Positions 7,928 through 15,818 of a stretch of DNA of 34,822 nucleotides are shown one piece after another. Each line of letters begins with the position of its first letter. Position 1 is the first letter of the stretch. The notes beneath the pieces are model-generated. The model was not told the DNA's origin. It searched no databases and was given only the letters and a program-made list of their open reading frames with translations. Origin of the DNA: Bacteroidota bacterium. Its GTDB lineage: Bacteria; Bacteroidota; Bacteroidia; Sphingobacteriales; Sphingobacteriaceae. The translations under genes and the position numbers were made by a program. The stretch spans positions 1 through 34,822 of the forward strand of contig JABDFZ010000022.1 in assembly GCA_013286325.1 (NCBI GenBank). The letters run 5' to 3'.

Positions 7928-8962
7928 ATGACCAGATCAATTTTAGTTTCAGCAATAATAGTTTTTCTGCAATTATTCTCTTTTGAACAAAAAGCAACAG
8001 CCCAAAACATAGGAGAAAGAACATTTCAGTATAAAGATGAAAAACGTAATCGCCCGGTAATTACCGAAATATGGTATCCTACCACTGATACGTTAACACA
8101 AAAGGATAAGGCATTTTCACCTTTCATCAGGGTGCAGACTGTGCGTAACGGTAAGGTGCCCGGTAAAAAAATGCCGTTGATATTTGTATCGCATGGTGCA
8201 GGCGGCGGGCGCTTAACCCTTGAATGGCTGGTTGACAAATTAGTACAAAATGGATTTATTGTTGCTGCGGTTGACCATTATGGAAATACATATGAGCACT
8301 CAACAGCCGAGGGTTTCCTGGAACCCTGGGAAAGACCACAGGACATAAGCTTTGCTTTAACCCAACTATTAAAAGATGCTGATTTTGGTAGCGTAATTGA
8401 TCGGCAACGATTAGGCATGGCCGGATTCTCGATAGGAGGGTACACCACTTTAGCCCTTGCAGGTGCTGAAATCAATCTTGAGGTTTTAAAGGCTTATTAT
8501 AAATCGCCAAAAGGGAAAAAGGAAATAAACCTGCCCGAGTTTCCCGGTTTGCTAAATTATATTGATAAGCCAGAAATACTGCAATCATTTAAAAATGCAC
8601 CGCCATTAAAGGATACCCGTTTCAAGGCGTTCTTTGCTATTTGCCCGGCTTCGGGGCAGGGGTTTGTAAGTAAAACGCAGGTTAAGAATGTTACAGCCCC
8701 TGTTTACATAATTGCTGCACAGGCAGACAGCATTGCGCCAGCCGCTACAAATGCGTTACAGTATCATCAGCTTATTGGCAAGTCAAAATATTATGTAGTA
8801 AAAGGCAAGGTTGGGCATTATGTTTTTTTAAATGAAACAGTTGACCAGTTAAAAAAGGAAGCCCCTACATATTTTACTGATGATGCATCAGTAAGCAGGC
8901 ACCACGTGCACGAAGAGGTTTCACAACTCGCGGTTGATTTTTTTAAGCAAAACCTGCATTAA
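7928..8962 (+). CDS. Exported alpha/beta hydrolase (dienelactone-hydrolase-like)
   Basis: 344 residues from the ATG at 7928, chosen because it begins a clean signal peptide (MTRSIL, hydrophobic 5-19, AQ at 25-26); a TTG at 7886 would add 14 unrelated residues. The fold is shown by PLIFVSHGAGGG (83-94, oxyanion region) and the nucleophile elbow GFSIGG (S168). Later segments VYIIAAQADSIAP (Asp) and KGKVGHYVF (His) complete the likely triad. It resembles the predicted dienelactone hydrolases (COG4188), which cleave varied esters; the substrate is unknown. It follows the Crp/Fnr-type regulator and probably has its own promoter. Confidence 0.85.
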   Translation: MTRSILVSAIIVFLQLFSFEQKATAQNIGERTFQYKDEKRNRPVITEIWYPTTDTLTQKDKAFSPFIRVQTVRNGKVPGKKMPLIFVSHGAGGGRLTLEWLVDKLVQNGFIVAAVDHYGNTYEHSTAEGFLEPWERPQDISFALTQLLKDADFGSVIDRQRLGMAGFSIGGYTTLALAGAEINLEVLKAYYKSPKGKKEINLPEFPGLLNYIDKPEILQSFKNAPPLKDTRFKAFFAICPASGQGFVSKTQVKNVTAPVYIIAAQADSIAPAATNALQYHQLIGKSKYYVVKGKVGHYVFLNETVDQLKKEAPTYFTDDASVSRHHVHEEVSQLAVDFFKQNLH

Positions 8963-8972
8963 TTTTTCCTGT

Positions 8973-9007
8973 TGACAGGCTGTTGTCATTAATCAGTTGT
9001 TACTTTA
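8973..9007 (+). promoter_or_regulatory. TGACA-N6-TGTCA operator with phased promoter
   Basis: TGACA (8973-8977) and TGTCA (8984-8988) form an inverted repeat with a 6-nt spacer. Its right half overlaps TTG (8983-8985), a -33-like element, and TACTTTA starts at 9001, exactly 18 bp after that TTG. The same geometry recurs at 25813-25847, next to a WYL regulator gene. It points at the AlkZ-like gene, whose ATG is about 145 bp downstream. Confidence 0.55.
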
Positions 9008-9020
9008 GCAGCAATAAAGC

Positions 9021-9126
9021 GAACCAAGAGTCAAGAACCAAGAGTCAGGAAAAGTAAGCAGATATTGGAATCCTATAAAGTTTTCTTTTTTTTCTTGATT
9101 CTTGGCTCCAATATCTTGACTCTTGA
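9021..9126. repeat. AAGAACCAAGAGTC-type repeat region
   Basis: A 14-bp tandem (GAACCAAGAGTCAA at 9021-9034, GAACCAAGAGTCAG at 9035-9048) is followed by an inverted 10-bp pair, AGATATTGGA (9060-9069) and TCCAATATCT (9107-9116). Complementary wording (TTCTTGATTCTTGGCT, CTTGACTCTTGAT) closes it at 9092-9126. Relatives occur at 23058-23104. It lies between the promoter at 8973-9007 and the AlkZ-like gene, so it should be in that gene's 5' leader. Confidence 0.6.
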
Positions 9127-9152
9127 TTTGCAGTAATACTTTAAAAGCTAAA

Positions 9153-10217
9153 ATGACAGACTTAGATATTGCCCGGCAGCGCCTATACACTCAGCATATT
9201 GCAGCACAAAGTTTTAAAAAGCCCGAAGAGGTAGTGAAATACATGGGCGCTATGCAGGCCCAGGATTATGCAGGCGCTAAATGGGCCGTAGGCATGCGGA
9301 TGCTAAGAAGCAATGATGCTGATATTGACAAAGCATTGGCCGATGGCAGCATTATCCGCACGCATGTATTACGGCCAACCTGGCACTTTGTTTCGCCTGA
9401 TGATTTGCGATGGATGCTTGAACTAACTGCGCCACGTATTACTGCTTTAAGTGCGGGGAGGTACCGTCAGCTTAAATTGGATAGTGCAGTATTTAAACTT
9501 AGCCATGATACTTTAGCAAAAGCTTTGGAGGGTGGCAAACAACTTGACAGGTTTGAAGTTGAAGAAGCTTTGCAACAGGCAGGTGTAAAAACAGACGAAC
9601 AACGGCTTATCCACTTATTAATGCAGGCGGAGCTTGATAAAGTAATTTGCAGTGGCGGAAGACAAGGGAAACAATTTACCTATAAATTTTTTGATGACAG
9701 GGTGCCCATGGGCAATCCTTTTGTTAAAGAAGAAGCATTAGCCGAACTGGTTAAACGATATTTTGTAAGTCGAGGCCCTGCTACCCTTCATGATTTTGCC
9801 TGGTGGAGCGGATTGACTCTAACAGATGCAAAAATTGGCTTCGAAAATGTAAAAACAGAGTTAACGAGTGTCCATAGCGAAGCAAAAGAATACTGGCTGG
9901 GAAAAGATCAACCTGAAATAAATAATAAGGTTAGTAACACTCATTTGCTGCCAGCCTTTGATGAATTTGCTGTAGCCTACAGTGACCGCACAGCTGTGGT
10001 TAATCCTAAATATTTAACACAAGCCCGTCACGTTATTTTCGATCCATCAATAGTGGTGAATAACCAGGTGGTAGGTACTTGGAAACGCGCTATAAATAAA
10101 AAGTCAGTTGATATTACATTGAACCTTTTCGGCAAGCTGAACCAGGCACAGACAAAGGCAGTTGAGGCAGCAGGAAACAGGTACAAAAAGTTTATGAAGG
10201 TCGATCTTATGCCTTAG
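9153..10217 (+). CDS. AlkZ-like winged-helix DNA-binding protein
   Basis: 355 residues from the ATG at 9153 (MTDLDIARQRLYTQ), the natural start for this family; an earlier frame start at 9123 lies in repeat DNA. It matches the winged-helix DNA-binding domain family (HTH_42, DUF1006) related to the AlkZ/YcaQ DNA glycosylases that remove crosslinked or alkylated bases. The MGAMQAQDYAGAKWAVGMR stretch (residues 31-49) holds the Q-x-Q motif that in AlkZ-type enzymes is catalytic. The THVLRPTWHF stretch and the C-terminal HLLPAFDEFAVAYSDR region also fit. Whether it has glycosylase activity is not settled; many relatives are unstudied. It appears to have a regulated promoter shared in design with the EVE gene. 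Confidence 0.85.
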   Translation: MTDLDIARQRLYTQHIAAQSFKKPEEVVKYMGAMQAQDYAGAKWAVGMRMLRSNDADIDKALADGSIIRTHVLRPTWHFVSPDDLRWMLELTAPRITALSAGRYRQLKLDSAVFKLSHDTLAKALEGGKQLDRFEVEEALQQAGVKTDEQRLIHLLMQAELDKVICSGGRQGKQFTYKFFDDRVPMGNPFVKEEALAELVKRYFVSRGPATLHDFAWWSGLTLTDAKIGFENVKTELTSVHSEAKEYWLGKDQPEINNKVSNTHLLPAFDEFAVAYSDRTAVVNPKYLTQARHVIFDPSIVVNNQVVGTWKRAINKKSVDITLNLFGKLNQAQTKAVEAAGNRYKKFMKVDLMP

Positions 10218-10252
10218 TGCTAATGAATGCAGGTTGTGCAAGATGAAAGTTT

Positions 10253-10420
10253 GTGGTAGTCACTTTCTTTTTCCGCAAAAGAAAGTAACCAAAGAAAACT
10301 CCCGGCTGCGTCTGATTCTTTCAACGTTAGTGCTTTAGCAATGCCTGTGCTACCCTAACCAGCCAAGGCCGGATTTTTAGCTTTACTTTGGTTTGTCGCT
10401 CTAGCCACTCTAAGTCTCTA
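10253..10420. repeat. Dispersed CTTTCTTTTCCGCAAAAGAAAG-type repeat
   Basis: The 296 bp between the AlkZ-like and PD40 genes hold no credible gene. The left part has CTTTCTTTTT...AAAAGAAAG (10262-10286), a short palindrome around CCGC, followed by TAACCAAAGAAAACTCCCGG. Similar text is common as intergenic repeats in many bacterial genomes. The right part (10380-10470) is unremarkable apart from an echo (CTTTACTTTGGTTTGTCGC). GTAC-TTTTT-GTAC at about 10478-10490 is a small palindrome close to the next gene's likely promoter. Confidence 0.45.
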
Positions 10421-10513
10421 TAAGAAGGATTTAGCTTCGCGTTTCTTAAAAGCAATGAGGCAGATGAAGCAATAAGTACTTTTTGTACATTTATAAAATA
10501 AACCGATTTTATA

Positions 10514-11473
10514 GTGAGCAGATTTTTACCTTTCCTTGCTTTTATATTGTTTGCGAGTACTGTCCAGGCTCAAAGTATTTATCCCGATAACCATATTCCT
10601 TCAGGCATCCCACAATTATTTGCGCGAAATATTTTATCAGATGGTTTAAGTAACCGCGATTTTGGTATTTCCCCAAAGGGTGACGAACTGTTCTTTACAC
10701 TGCAACAGCCCAAATTTTTAAGCAGCACCATACTGCGGATGGTAAAGAAAAACGGCAAATGGGGAAAACCAGAGGTCGCCCCGTTCTCAGGAAAATTTCG
10801 TGATTTGGAGGCCAGCTTTTCGCCTGATGGGAAAAGTATATTCTTTTCGTCGGACAGGCCTGTGAGCGGTAATATCCCCAGAAATGATTTTGATATATGG
10901 AGAATTAATAAATTACCAAACGGCAATTGGGGAACCCCGGTGCATTTGGATACTATGGTTAACTCTGACAAGGATGAGTATTACCCAAGCGTCGCAAAAA
11001 ACGGCAACCTTTATTTTACCGTTGCAGCATCATACGGAAAAGGGAAAGAAGATATTGTTATGTGCAAGCCCGGTAAAAATGGTTACAGCAAGCCTGTCAG
11101 CTTGCCAGAGGCCATAAATTCACCTAATTACGAGTTTAACGCGTTTGTTGATCCAGATGAACAGTTCATCCTGTTTACATCGTTCGGGCGAAAAGATGAC
11201 ATGGGCGGCGGCGACCTTTACATAAGTCGCAAAGACAAGGATGGAAACTGGCAGCCTGCAAAACATTTGCCAGCACCCATAAACTCAACAGGGATTGATT
11301 ATTGCCCTTTTGTAACCTGGGATAAAAAATACCTTGTGTTTACAAGTAATAGGGTAAATAAGCAGTTTTCGGAACATACCCCAAAAACATACCAGAAATT
11401 AAAAGAGATTTTAACAAGCCCCGGAAATGGCCTGGACGATATTTACTGGGTAAAGTTTGATGCTAACTGGTAA
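10514..11473 (+). CDS. Exported PD40 beta-propeller protein
   Basis: 319 residues from a GTG start at 10514. A signal peptide (MSRFLPFLAFILFASTVQAQ) predicts periplasmic location. At least five TolB/PD40-like blades are readable: ISPKGDELFFTL, FSPDGKSIFFSSDR, VAKNGNLYFTVA, VDPDEQFILFTS and VTWDKKYLVFTSNR. Such propellers usually bind proteins or peptidoglycan-associated partners; no enzyme motif is visible. The polysaccharide deacetylase gene starts 32 bp after its stop, so the two probably share a transcript. Confidence 0.85.
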   Translation: MSRFLPFLAFILFASTVQAQSIYPDNHIPSGIPQLFARNILSDGLSNRDFGISPKGDELFFTLQQPKFLSSTILRMVKKNGKWGKPEVAPFSGKFRDLEASFSPDGKSIFFSSDRPVSGNIPRNDFDIWRINKLPNGNWGTPVHLDTMVNSDKDEYYPSVAKNGNLYFTVAASYGKGKEDIVMCKPGKNGYSKPVSLPEAINSPNYEFNAFVDPDEQFILFTSFGRKDDMGGGDLYISRKDKDGNWQPAKHLPAPINSTGIDYCPFVTWDKKYLVFTSNRVNKQFSEHTPKTYQKLKEILTSPGNGLDDIYWVKFDANW

Positions 11474-11505
11474 ATGTTTCACCATTTGAATAACCTAATT
11501 AATTT

Positions 11506-12294
11506 ATGAAAAGACTGATCCTGTTTTTTTTATTGTTAAGCTGTGCGGCCGGAGCGCAGCAAAAAATGATATGGCCCGATCATAAAACCGCATTGATTGT
11601 GCTTACTTATGATGATGCGCTCGATTCGCAATTAAAAACTGCTATCCCGCAGTTGGATTCAGCCAATTTAAAAGGAACATTTTTTTTGACCAGCGAGCTT
11701 AATCGCATTACCATTCCTAAATGGCGTGCCGCTGCGGCTAAAGGGCACGAACTGGCAAATCATACACTTTTCCACCCCTGTTTGATAACTACGATGAGCG
11801 ACTCTATAAATGCCGCAGAGAAATATACAGTACATGCCATTATGCGCGAGATATATACTATGAATAACTTTCTTTATGCTATAGATGGCAAACCTGAACG
11901 CACTTATGCTTACCCCTGTACTGAAACGGCTGTAGGCGGGGTTAGTTATGTGGATACACTCAAAAAATCTACCCTGATTAAATATGCCCGTGTTGGCGGC
12001 GATATGGATGCTGTTGTTACAGATTTTAAAAAACTTAATCCTTTACTGGTACCGTCATACGGATTGGGCGGCAATAATACGGGGGATGAACTGATAGCTT
12101 TTGTTAAAAAGGTTGAGCAAAGCGGCGGCATGGGTATCTTTATGTTTCATGGTGTAGGTGGAGATTACATTACTACCCCAGCGAAGTCACACAAACAACT
12201 GATTGCTTATTTAAAAGAGCATAAAAAAGAAATATGGGTTGCCACTTTTCAGCAGGCGATGGATTATATTACACAGGCAAATAAGAGGGAATAA
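11506..12294 (+). CDS. Exported polysaccharide deacetylase (NodB/CE4-like)
   Basis: 262 residues with a signal peptide (MKRLILFFLLLSCAAGAQ). The NodB-fold motifs are present: LTYDDALDSQL (33-43, with D36 and D37 as base and metal ligand), HELANHTLFHP (81-91, metal ligands H86 and H90), YAYPCTE (134-140, the RxxY-like substrate loop, here with Pro-Cys) and IFMFHGVG (211-218, catalytic His region). Members remove N- or O-acetyl groups from peptidoglycan, chitin-like or surface polysaccharides. It lies between the PD40 gene and the phosphatase gene in the same direction; short spacings suggest an operon. Confidence 0.88.
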   Translation: MKRLILFFLLLSCAAGAQQKMIWPDHKTALIVLTYDDALDSQLKTAIPQLDSANLKGTFFLTSELNRITIPKWRAAAAKGHELANHTLFHPCLITTMSDSINAAEKYTVHAIMREIYTMNNFLYAIDGKPERTYAYPCTETAVGGVSYVDTLKKSTLIKYARVGGDMDAVVTDFKKLNPLLVPSYGLGGNNTGDELIAFVKKVEQSGGMGIFMFHGVGGDYITTPAKSHKQLIAYLKEHKKEIWVATFQQAMDYITQANKRE

Positions 12295-12315
12295 TGCGAC
12301 CTTTGGCCAAATAAT

Positions 12316-12855
12316 ATGCTTAAAAAAATAAAAAGGGCTTTAACCGGAACAGGTCTCGTTCTTGATTACATGTACGACAATGTGCACCGCATAGTAACCG
12401 GGATGCCAAGGTTAAGCCGGTCGCGAATAAATGCGCATTTGTTTTTAGGCAGTCAGTATAACCTGTTAGGCTTAAAAAAGCTAAAAGCACTGGGTGTAAC
12501 GGCAATAGTTAATATGCGGATGCACAATGACTATAGCGATGCCGCACATGAAGGGATCAAATACATGCATTTACCAACTGTAGATAATACCCCACCTCCG
12601 TTGGATATATTGAAAAAGGGAGCTGATTTTATTGATAACGAAATTAAAAATAATGGAATTGTATATGTGCATTGCCGGCAAGGCCTAGGACGTGGGCCAA
12701 CAATGGCCATGGCATACCTGATAAAAACTGGTATGACCTATGAGGAAGCGTACGCAACTATAAGGAAGGTAAGGATATTTATAAACCCGCGACCGGGACA
12801 GATTAAAAGGCTGAAAGAGTTGGAGGTGTTTTATAAAGGTAAATTGTCATCCTGA
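12316..12855 (+). CDS. Dual-specificity phosphatase-family protein
   Basis: 179 residues. The signature HCRQGLGRGPTM (119-130) is the CX5R active site of cysteine phosphatases, with C120 as nucleophile and R126 binding phosphate. D90 in PTVDNTPPP is the likely general acid. The N-terminus (about 1-40) is basic and not part of the domain. Substrates of bacterial members can be phosphotyrosine or phospholipids; PTPMT-like use is possible. It starts 21 bp after the deacetylase gene. The last two codons and the stop lie inside the repeat at 12845-12873, so the present C-terminus is partly repeat-encoded. Confidence 0.85.
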   Translation: MLKKIKRALTGTGLVLDYMYDNVHRIVTGMPRLSRSRINAHLFLGSQYNLLGLKKLKALGVTAIVNMRMHNDYSDAAHEGIKYMHLPTVDNTPPPLDILKKGADFIDNEIKNNGIVYVHCRQGLGRGPTMAMAYLIKTGMTYEEAYATIRKVRIFINPRPGQIKRLKELEVFYKGKLSS

Positions 12856-12873
12856 ACGCAGTGAAGGATGACA
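12845..12873. repeat. Solo arm of the TGTCATYCTGA repeat family
   Basis: TGTCATCC at 12845-12852 and GGATGACA at 12866-12873 form an 8-bp palindrome. The first 25 bases are one arm of the longer palindromic element at 23154-23260 (same TGAACGCAGTGAAGGAT core). The phosphatase stop codon TGA (12853-12855) is inside it. Confidence 0.7.
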
Positions 12874-12885
12874 ATGTGAATTTAA

Positions 12886-12918
12886 AGACTTACGAAGTTT
12901 TCAAAACTTCGTAAGTCT
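12886..12918. repeat. 33-nt hairpin AGACTTAC(G)AAGTTT
   Basis: A perfect 15-bp stem (12886-12900 with 12904-12918) closes on the loop TCA. The same 33-nt hairpin recurs at 32843-32875 with one compensatory pair change. It sits 31 bp after the phosphatase stop codon and could terminate transcription, although no T-run follows. Confidence 0.8.
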
Positions 12919-12984
12919 GACAGCGTCCTACTAACAGTATAAGATTTTTCATCGTGTTTAGAATAAAAGGGAAATAACTTAATC

Positions 12985-14034
12985 ATGCAACCCACCAAAA
13001 CCGAAAATATTGATTGGATAAGTAACTTAAGGATCATAGCCTTATATGCGGTTATTATACTGCATACAACTTCGCTTTTGTTAGTGCAATATGGCAAAGT
13101 GCCTATGAGCGATTGGTGGGTGGCTGATTTTTTAAATGCGCTGGTAAGGTTTGCTGTACCTGCTTTTGTGATGATAACAGGCGCACTATTGCTGCACCGG
13201 GAATATGAAATTGGAGATTTTTTAAAAAAGAGGCTGGTAAGGGTGGTAATTCCTTTTCTGTTCTGGAGCTTGGTGTATGTCTGGTACTCCTGGTATAATG
13301 AAGAAATTGTTTTTACTGATGATATGTGGGCAGATATAAGGCTGGTGTTGCACTTGTTAAAAAATGGCAGCTCGTATCACTTGTGGTACGTATATATGCT
13401 GATAGGGCTTTATTTTTTTATACCCGTTATCGGCAAATTTGTACGTAATGCCTCAGAAAACGAAGTCAGGTATTTTTTAATCGTGTGGTTTGCTGTTATG
13501 CTGATAACACAACCATATTTAAACAGGTTTAATCCAGCTGTTGATATGCATTATTTTGCAGGCTTTGCTGGTTACCTGGTATTGGGGCATTATCTTGCTT
13601 TTAAAGATTTTAAAGTGAAAAACCTGCGCTTATGGATGCTGATGTTATTTATATGCAGTATTGCACTTATTGCCGTTGGCTCAAAACTCATTATAGCTTA
13701 TCTTAAATTTCCGGGCACAATGTTTTACGAACCCGTAAACCCGGCTGTTTTAATGCTTTCGGTAAGCGCCTTTCTGATTGCTAAGTTGAGTATACCTAAA
13801 GTATCGCCTGTTGTTATCCGCATCCGTGATTTTGCCGGGAAGTATAATTATGGTATTTACCTGGGGCATGCATTGGTGTTGTATTTTTTAGATGATCTTT
13901 TTGGTATCAGCTATAAGCTTTGTACACCAATTATAGCTATCCCGCTAACAGCATTGATCTGTTTTATTTTAACACTGCTATTGGTTTGGATAGTAAACAA
14001 AATACCTTTTGCCGGAAAATGGATTTCGGGGTGA
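12985..14034 (+). CDS. Acyltransferase-3 family membrane protein
   Basis: 349 residues with about ten hydrophobic helices. The family signature opens it: SNLRIIALYAVIILHTTS (13-30), with R16 and H27 in the positions of the conserved Arg/His of acyltransferase-3 proteins. The HLWYVYMLIGLYFFIPV stretch and the closing YGIYLGHALVLYFL helix also fit WecH/OafA-like O-acetyltransferases, which acetylate surface polysaccharides in the inner membrane using acetyl-CoA. The substrate is unknown. Its neighbours (deacetylase, GT39 transferase) support a role in surface sugars. ATG start at 12985. Confidence 0.88.
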   Translation: MQPTKTENIDWISNLRIIALYAVIILHTTSLLLVQYGKVPMSDWWVADFLNALVRFAVPAFVMITGALLLHREYEIGDFLKKRLVRVVIPFLFWSLVYVWYSWYNEEIVFTDDMWADIRLVLHLLKNGSSYHLWYVYMLIGLYFFIPVIGKFVRNASENEVRYFLIVWFAVMLITQPYLNRFNPAVDMHYFAGFAGYLVLGHYLAFKDFKVKNLRLWMLMLFICSIALIAVGSKLIIAYLKFPGTMFYEPVNPAVLMLSVSAFLIAKLSIPKVSPVVIRIRDFAGKYNYGIYLGHALVLYFLDDLFGISYKLCTPIIAIPLTALICFILTLLLVWIVNKIPFAGKWISG

Positions 14035-14139
14035 GATTGGTATTGGCAGATGATAATTGATCATCAATAAAAACCCCTGATATTTCATATTTTTTTTAAG
14101 AGATTTGTGCCCTTGCGAATGCTACTGATTTTATCTTAA

Positions 14140-15768
14140 ATGAAGAAACTAACCGAAAGCAATGCAGGCCGGTCTGCGGCCATATTAATTTTTATAACTT
14201 TTGTACTGCGCTGCTTCATTGCTGCATATACTGGTCTGGGTATCGGCGAATCATATTATTTCAGGGGCGCTCTCCATCTTGATTTAAGCTATTTCGATCA
14301 ACCGCCTTTATTTTTCTGGCTTGGCGGCTTGGGCATAAAAATATTCGGGTTAAACAATTTTGGTATCAGGTTCCCATCGGTACTGTTATTTGCAGGTACA
14401 AGCTGGCTGCTGTTTTTAATCACCAAAAGGCTATTCAATGCAAAGGCTGGATTCTGGTCGGTTGTCATTATAAACTTAAGCGCAGTATTTACTGTTGCCA
14501 TTGCCTGCTGGTTCCAGCCGGATGCACCTTTGATGTTCTTCTGGCTGCTGGCTACTTATTTTATTATTCAGCTAATGGTTGGCCCAGGTACAGAAAACTC
14601 GGAAGCAACCCGTTACAGCCGCAAAACCTGGCTATTATGGCTGGCTGTAGGCATAAGCATGGGATTGGCTACTTTAAGCAAATACCATGTTTTGTTTTTA
14701 TTTGCAGGCGTGTTTTTGTTTGTTAGCACTAATAAAAATCAACGTCATTGGCTACGTCACCCGGGTCCTTACCTGGCAGTTTTAATTACTATAATTATGG
14801 CGCTGCCTATTATATGGTGGAACTATAATAACGGCTGGGTATCTTTTGTTTTCCAGGGATCGAGAGCCGGGGTGAAAGACGGAGAGCATTTTCAATTACA
14901 TTTCGACTGGTTTTTGAGAAGTATTTTAGGGCAGTCATTATGGTTACTGCCATGGATATGGTTCCCTACCATCAGGCAGCTTTTTAAATCGTACCAGTTA
15001 AGGTCACAGCTGTTGGCTTACAGTTTCAGCTTTTGGATGGCTATTTTGCCCATTGTGTTTTTTACGGTAGTTACCTTATGGTCCAACCTGCAATACCATT
15101 TTCACTGGCAGGCACCTGGCTATATGATGCTGTTTGTACCCCTGGGTTTTGCCATTGATAAAGGGTTAAACAGCGAAGCAACCAAACGTTTTAACCGCAG
15201 GTGGCTTAATTTCTCTGTTTATTTCACCATTATAACCATAGGCGTGCTTACCTTCCATATGGTTACCGGCTTTTGGCAATGGTACGGGCCAAAATGGATG
15301 GTTCATCATTTTCACGGCGATAATACTGATCCAACCATACAAGGGGTTGATTATAACGATATTAAAACCCGGTTTGACAAAGAGGGGTGGACAAATAACC
15401 CCAATGTATTTACAGGCAGCCCGCGCTGGTGGCTAATGGGTAAGGTAGACTGGGTGCTTAAAGGGAAAAAAGATATTGTAGTGTTTGATCCTGATCCGCG
15501 GAACCTGGCTTTTTTGGTTGATCCTAAAAAACTGGTAGGTAAAGATGCCGTTATTATCGGCGATCAACAGCAGATTTTTGTGGATGCTAATGCTAAGCCA
15601 TTTTTTGATAGTGTTGAGCAATTGCCCGATATCCCGGTAATACGCAGCGGCAGAGTTGAATACAAATTGCAGGTTTATTATTGCAAAAACTTTCATCTGC
15701 CGGCTGAAAAACGGATGGATTTGCCGTTATACAGACAGTTGATAGGGTTGCCGCCATTTGGAAAATAA
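14140..15768 (+). CDS. GT39/ArnT-type membrane glycosyltransferase
   Basis: 542 residues. About eleven membrane helices occupy residues 1-400, followed by a roughly 140-residue C-terminal periplasmic domain. The first periplasmic loop carries GIGESYYF (35-41; acidic E37) and LSYFDQPPLFFWLG (49-62; D53), the pattern of PMT_2/ArnT-like enzymes that use lipid-linked (polyprenyl-phosphate) sugars. Typical targets are lipid A, proteins or glycolipids. It is likely an inner-membrane enzyme. About 105 bp of AT-rich DNA with no clear promoter separates it from the acyltransferase gene. Confidence 0.88.
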   Translation: MKKLTESNAGRSAAILIFITFVLRCFIAAYTGLGIGESYYFRGALHLDLSYFDQPPLFFWLGGLGIKIFGLNNFGIRFPSVLLFAGTSWLLFLITKRLFNAKAGFWSVVIINLSAVFTVAIACWFQPDAPLMFFWLLATYFIIQLMVGPGTENSEATRYSRKTWLLWLAVGISMGLATLSKYHVLFLFAGVFLFVSTNKNQRHWLRHPGPYLAVLITIIMALPIIWWNYNNGWVSFVFQGSRAGVKDGEHFQLHFDWFLRSILGQSLWLLPWIWFPTIRQLFKSYQLRSQLLAYSFSFWMAILPIVFFTVVTLWSNLQYHFHWQAPGYMMLFVPLGFAIDKGLNSEATKRFNRRWLNFSVYFTIITIGVLTFHMVTGFWQWYGPKWMVHHFHGDNTDPTIQGVDYNDIKTRFDKEGWTNNPNVFTGSPRWWLMGKVDWVLKGKKDIVVFDPDPRNLAFLVDPKKLVGKDAVIIGDQQQIFVDANAKPFFDSVEQLPDIPVIRSGRVEYKLQVYYCKNFHLPAEKRMDLPLYRQLIGLPPFGK

Positions 15769-15818
15769 TTGATTAATTGAATTGCACGGATTAATAAAAT
15801 AAGAATTACCCTAATTAA

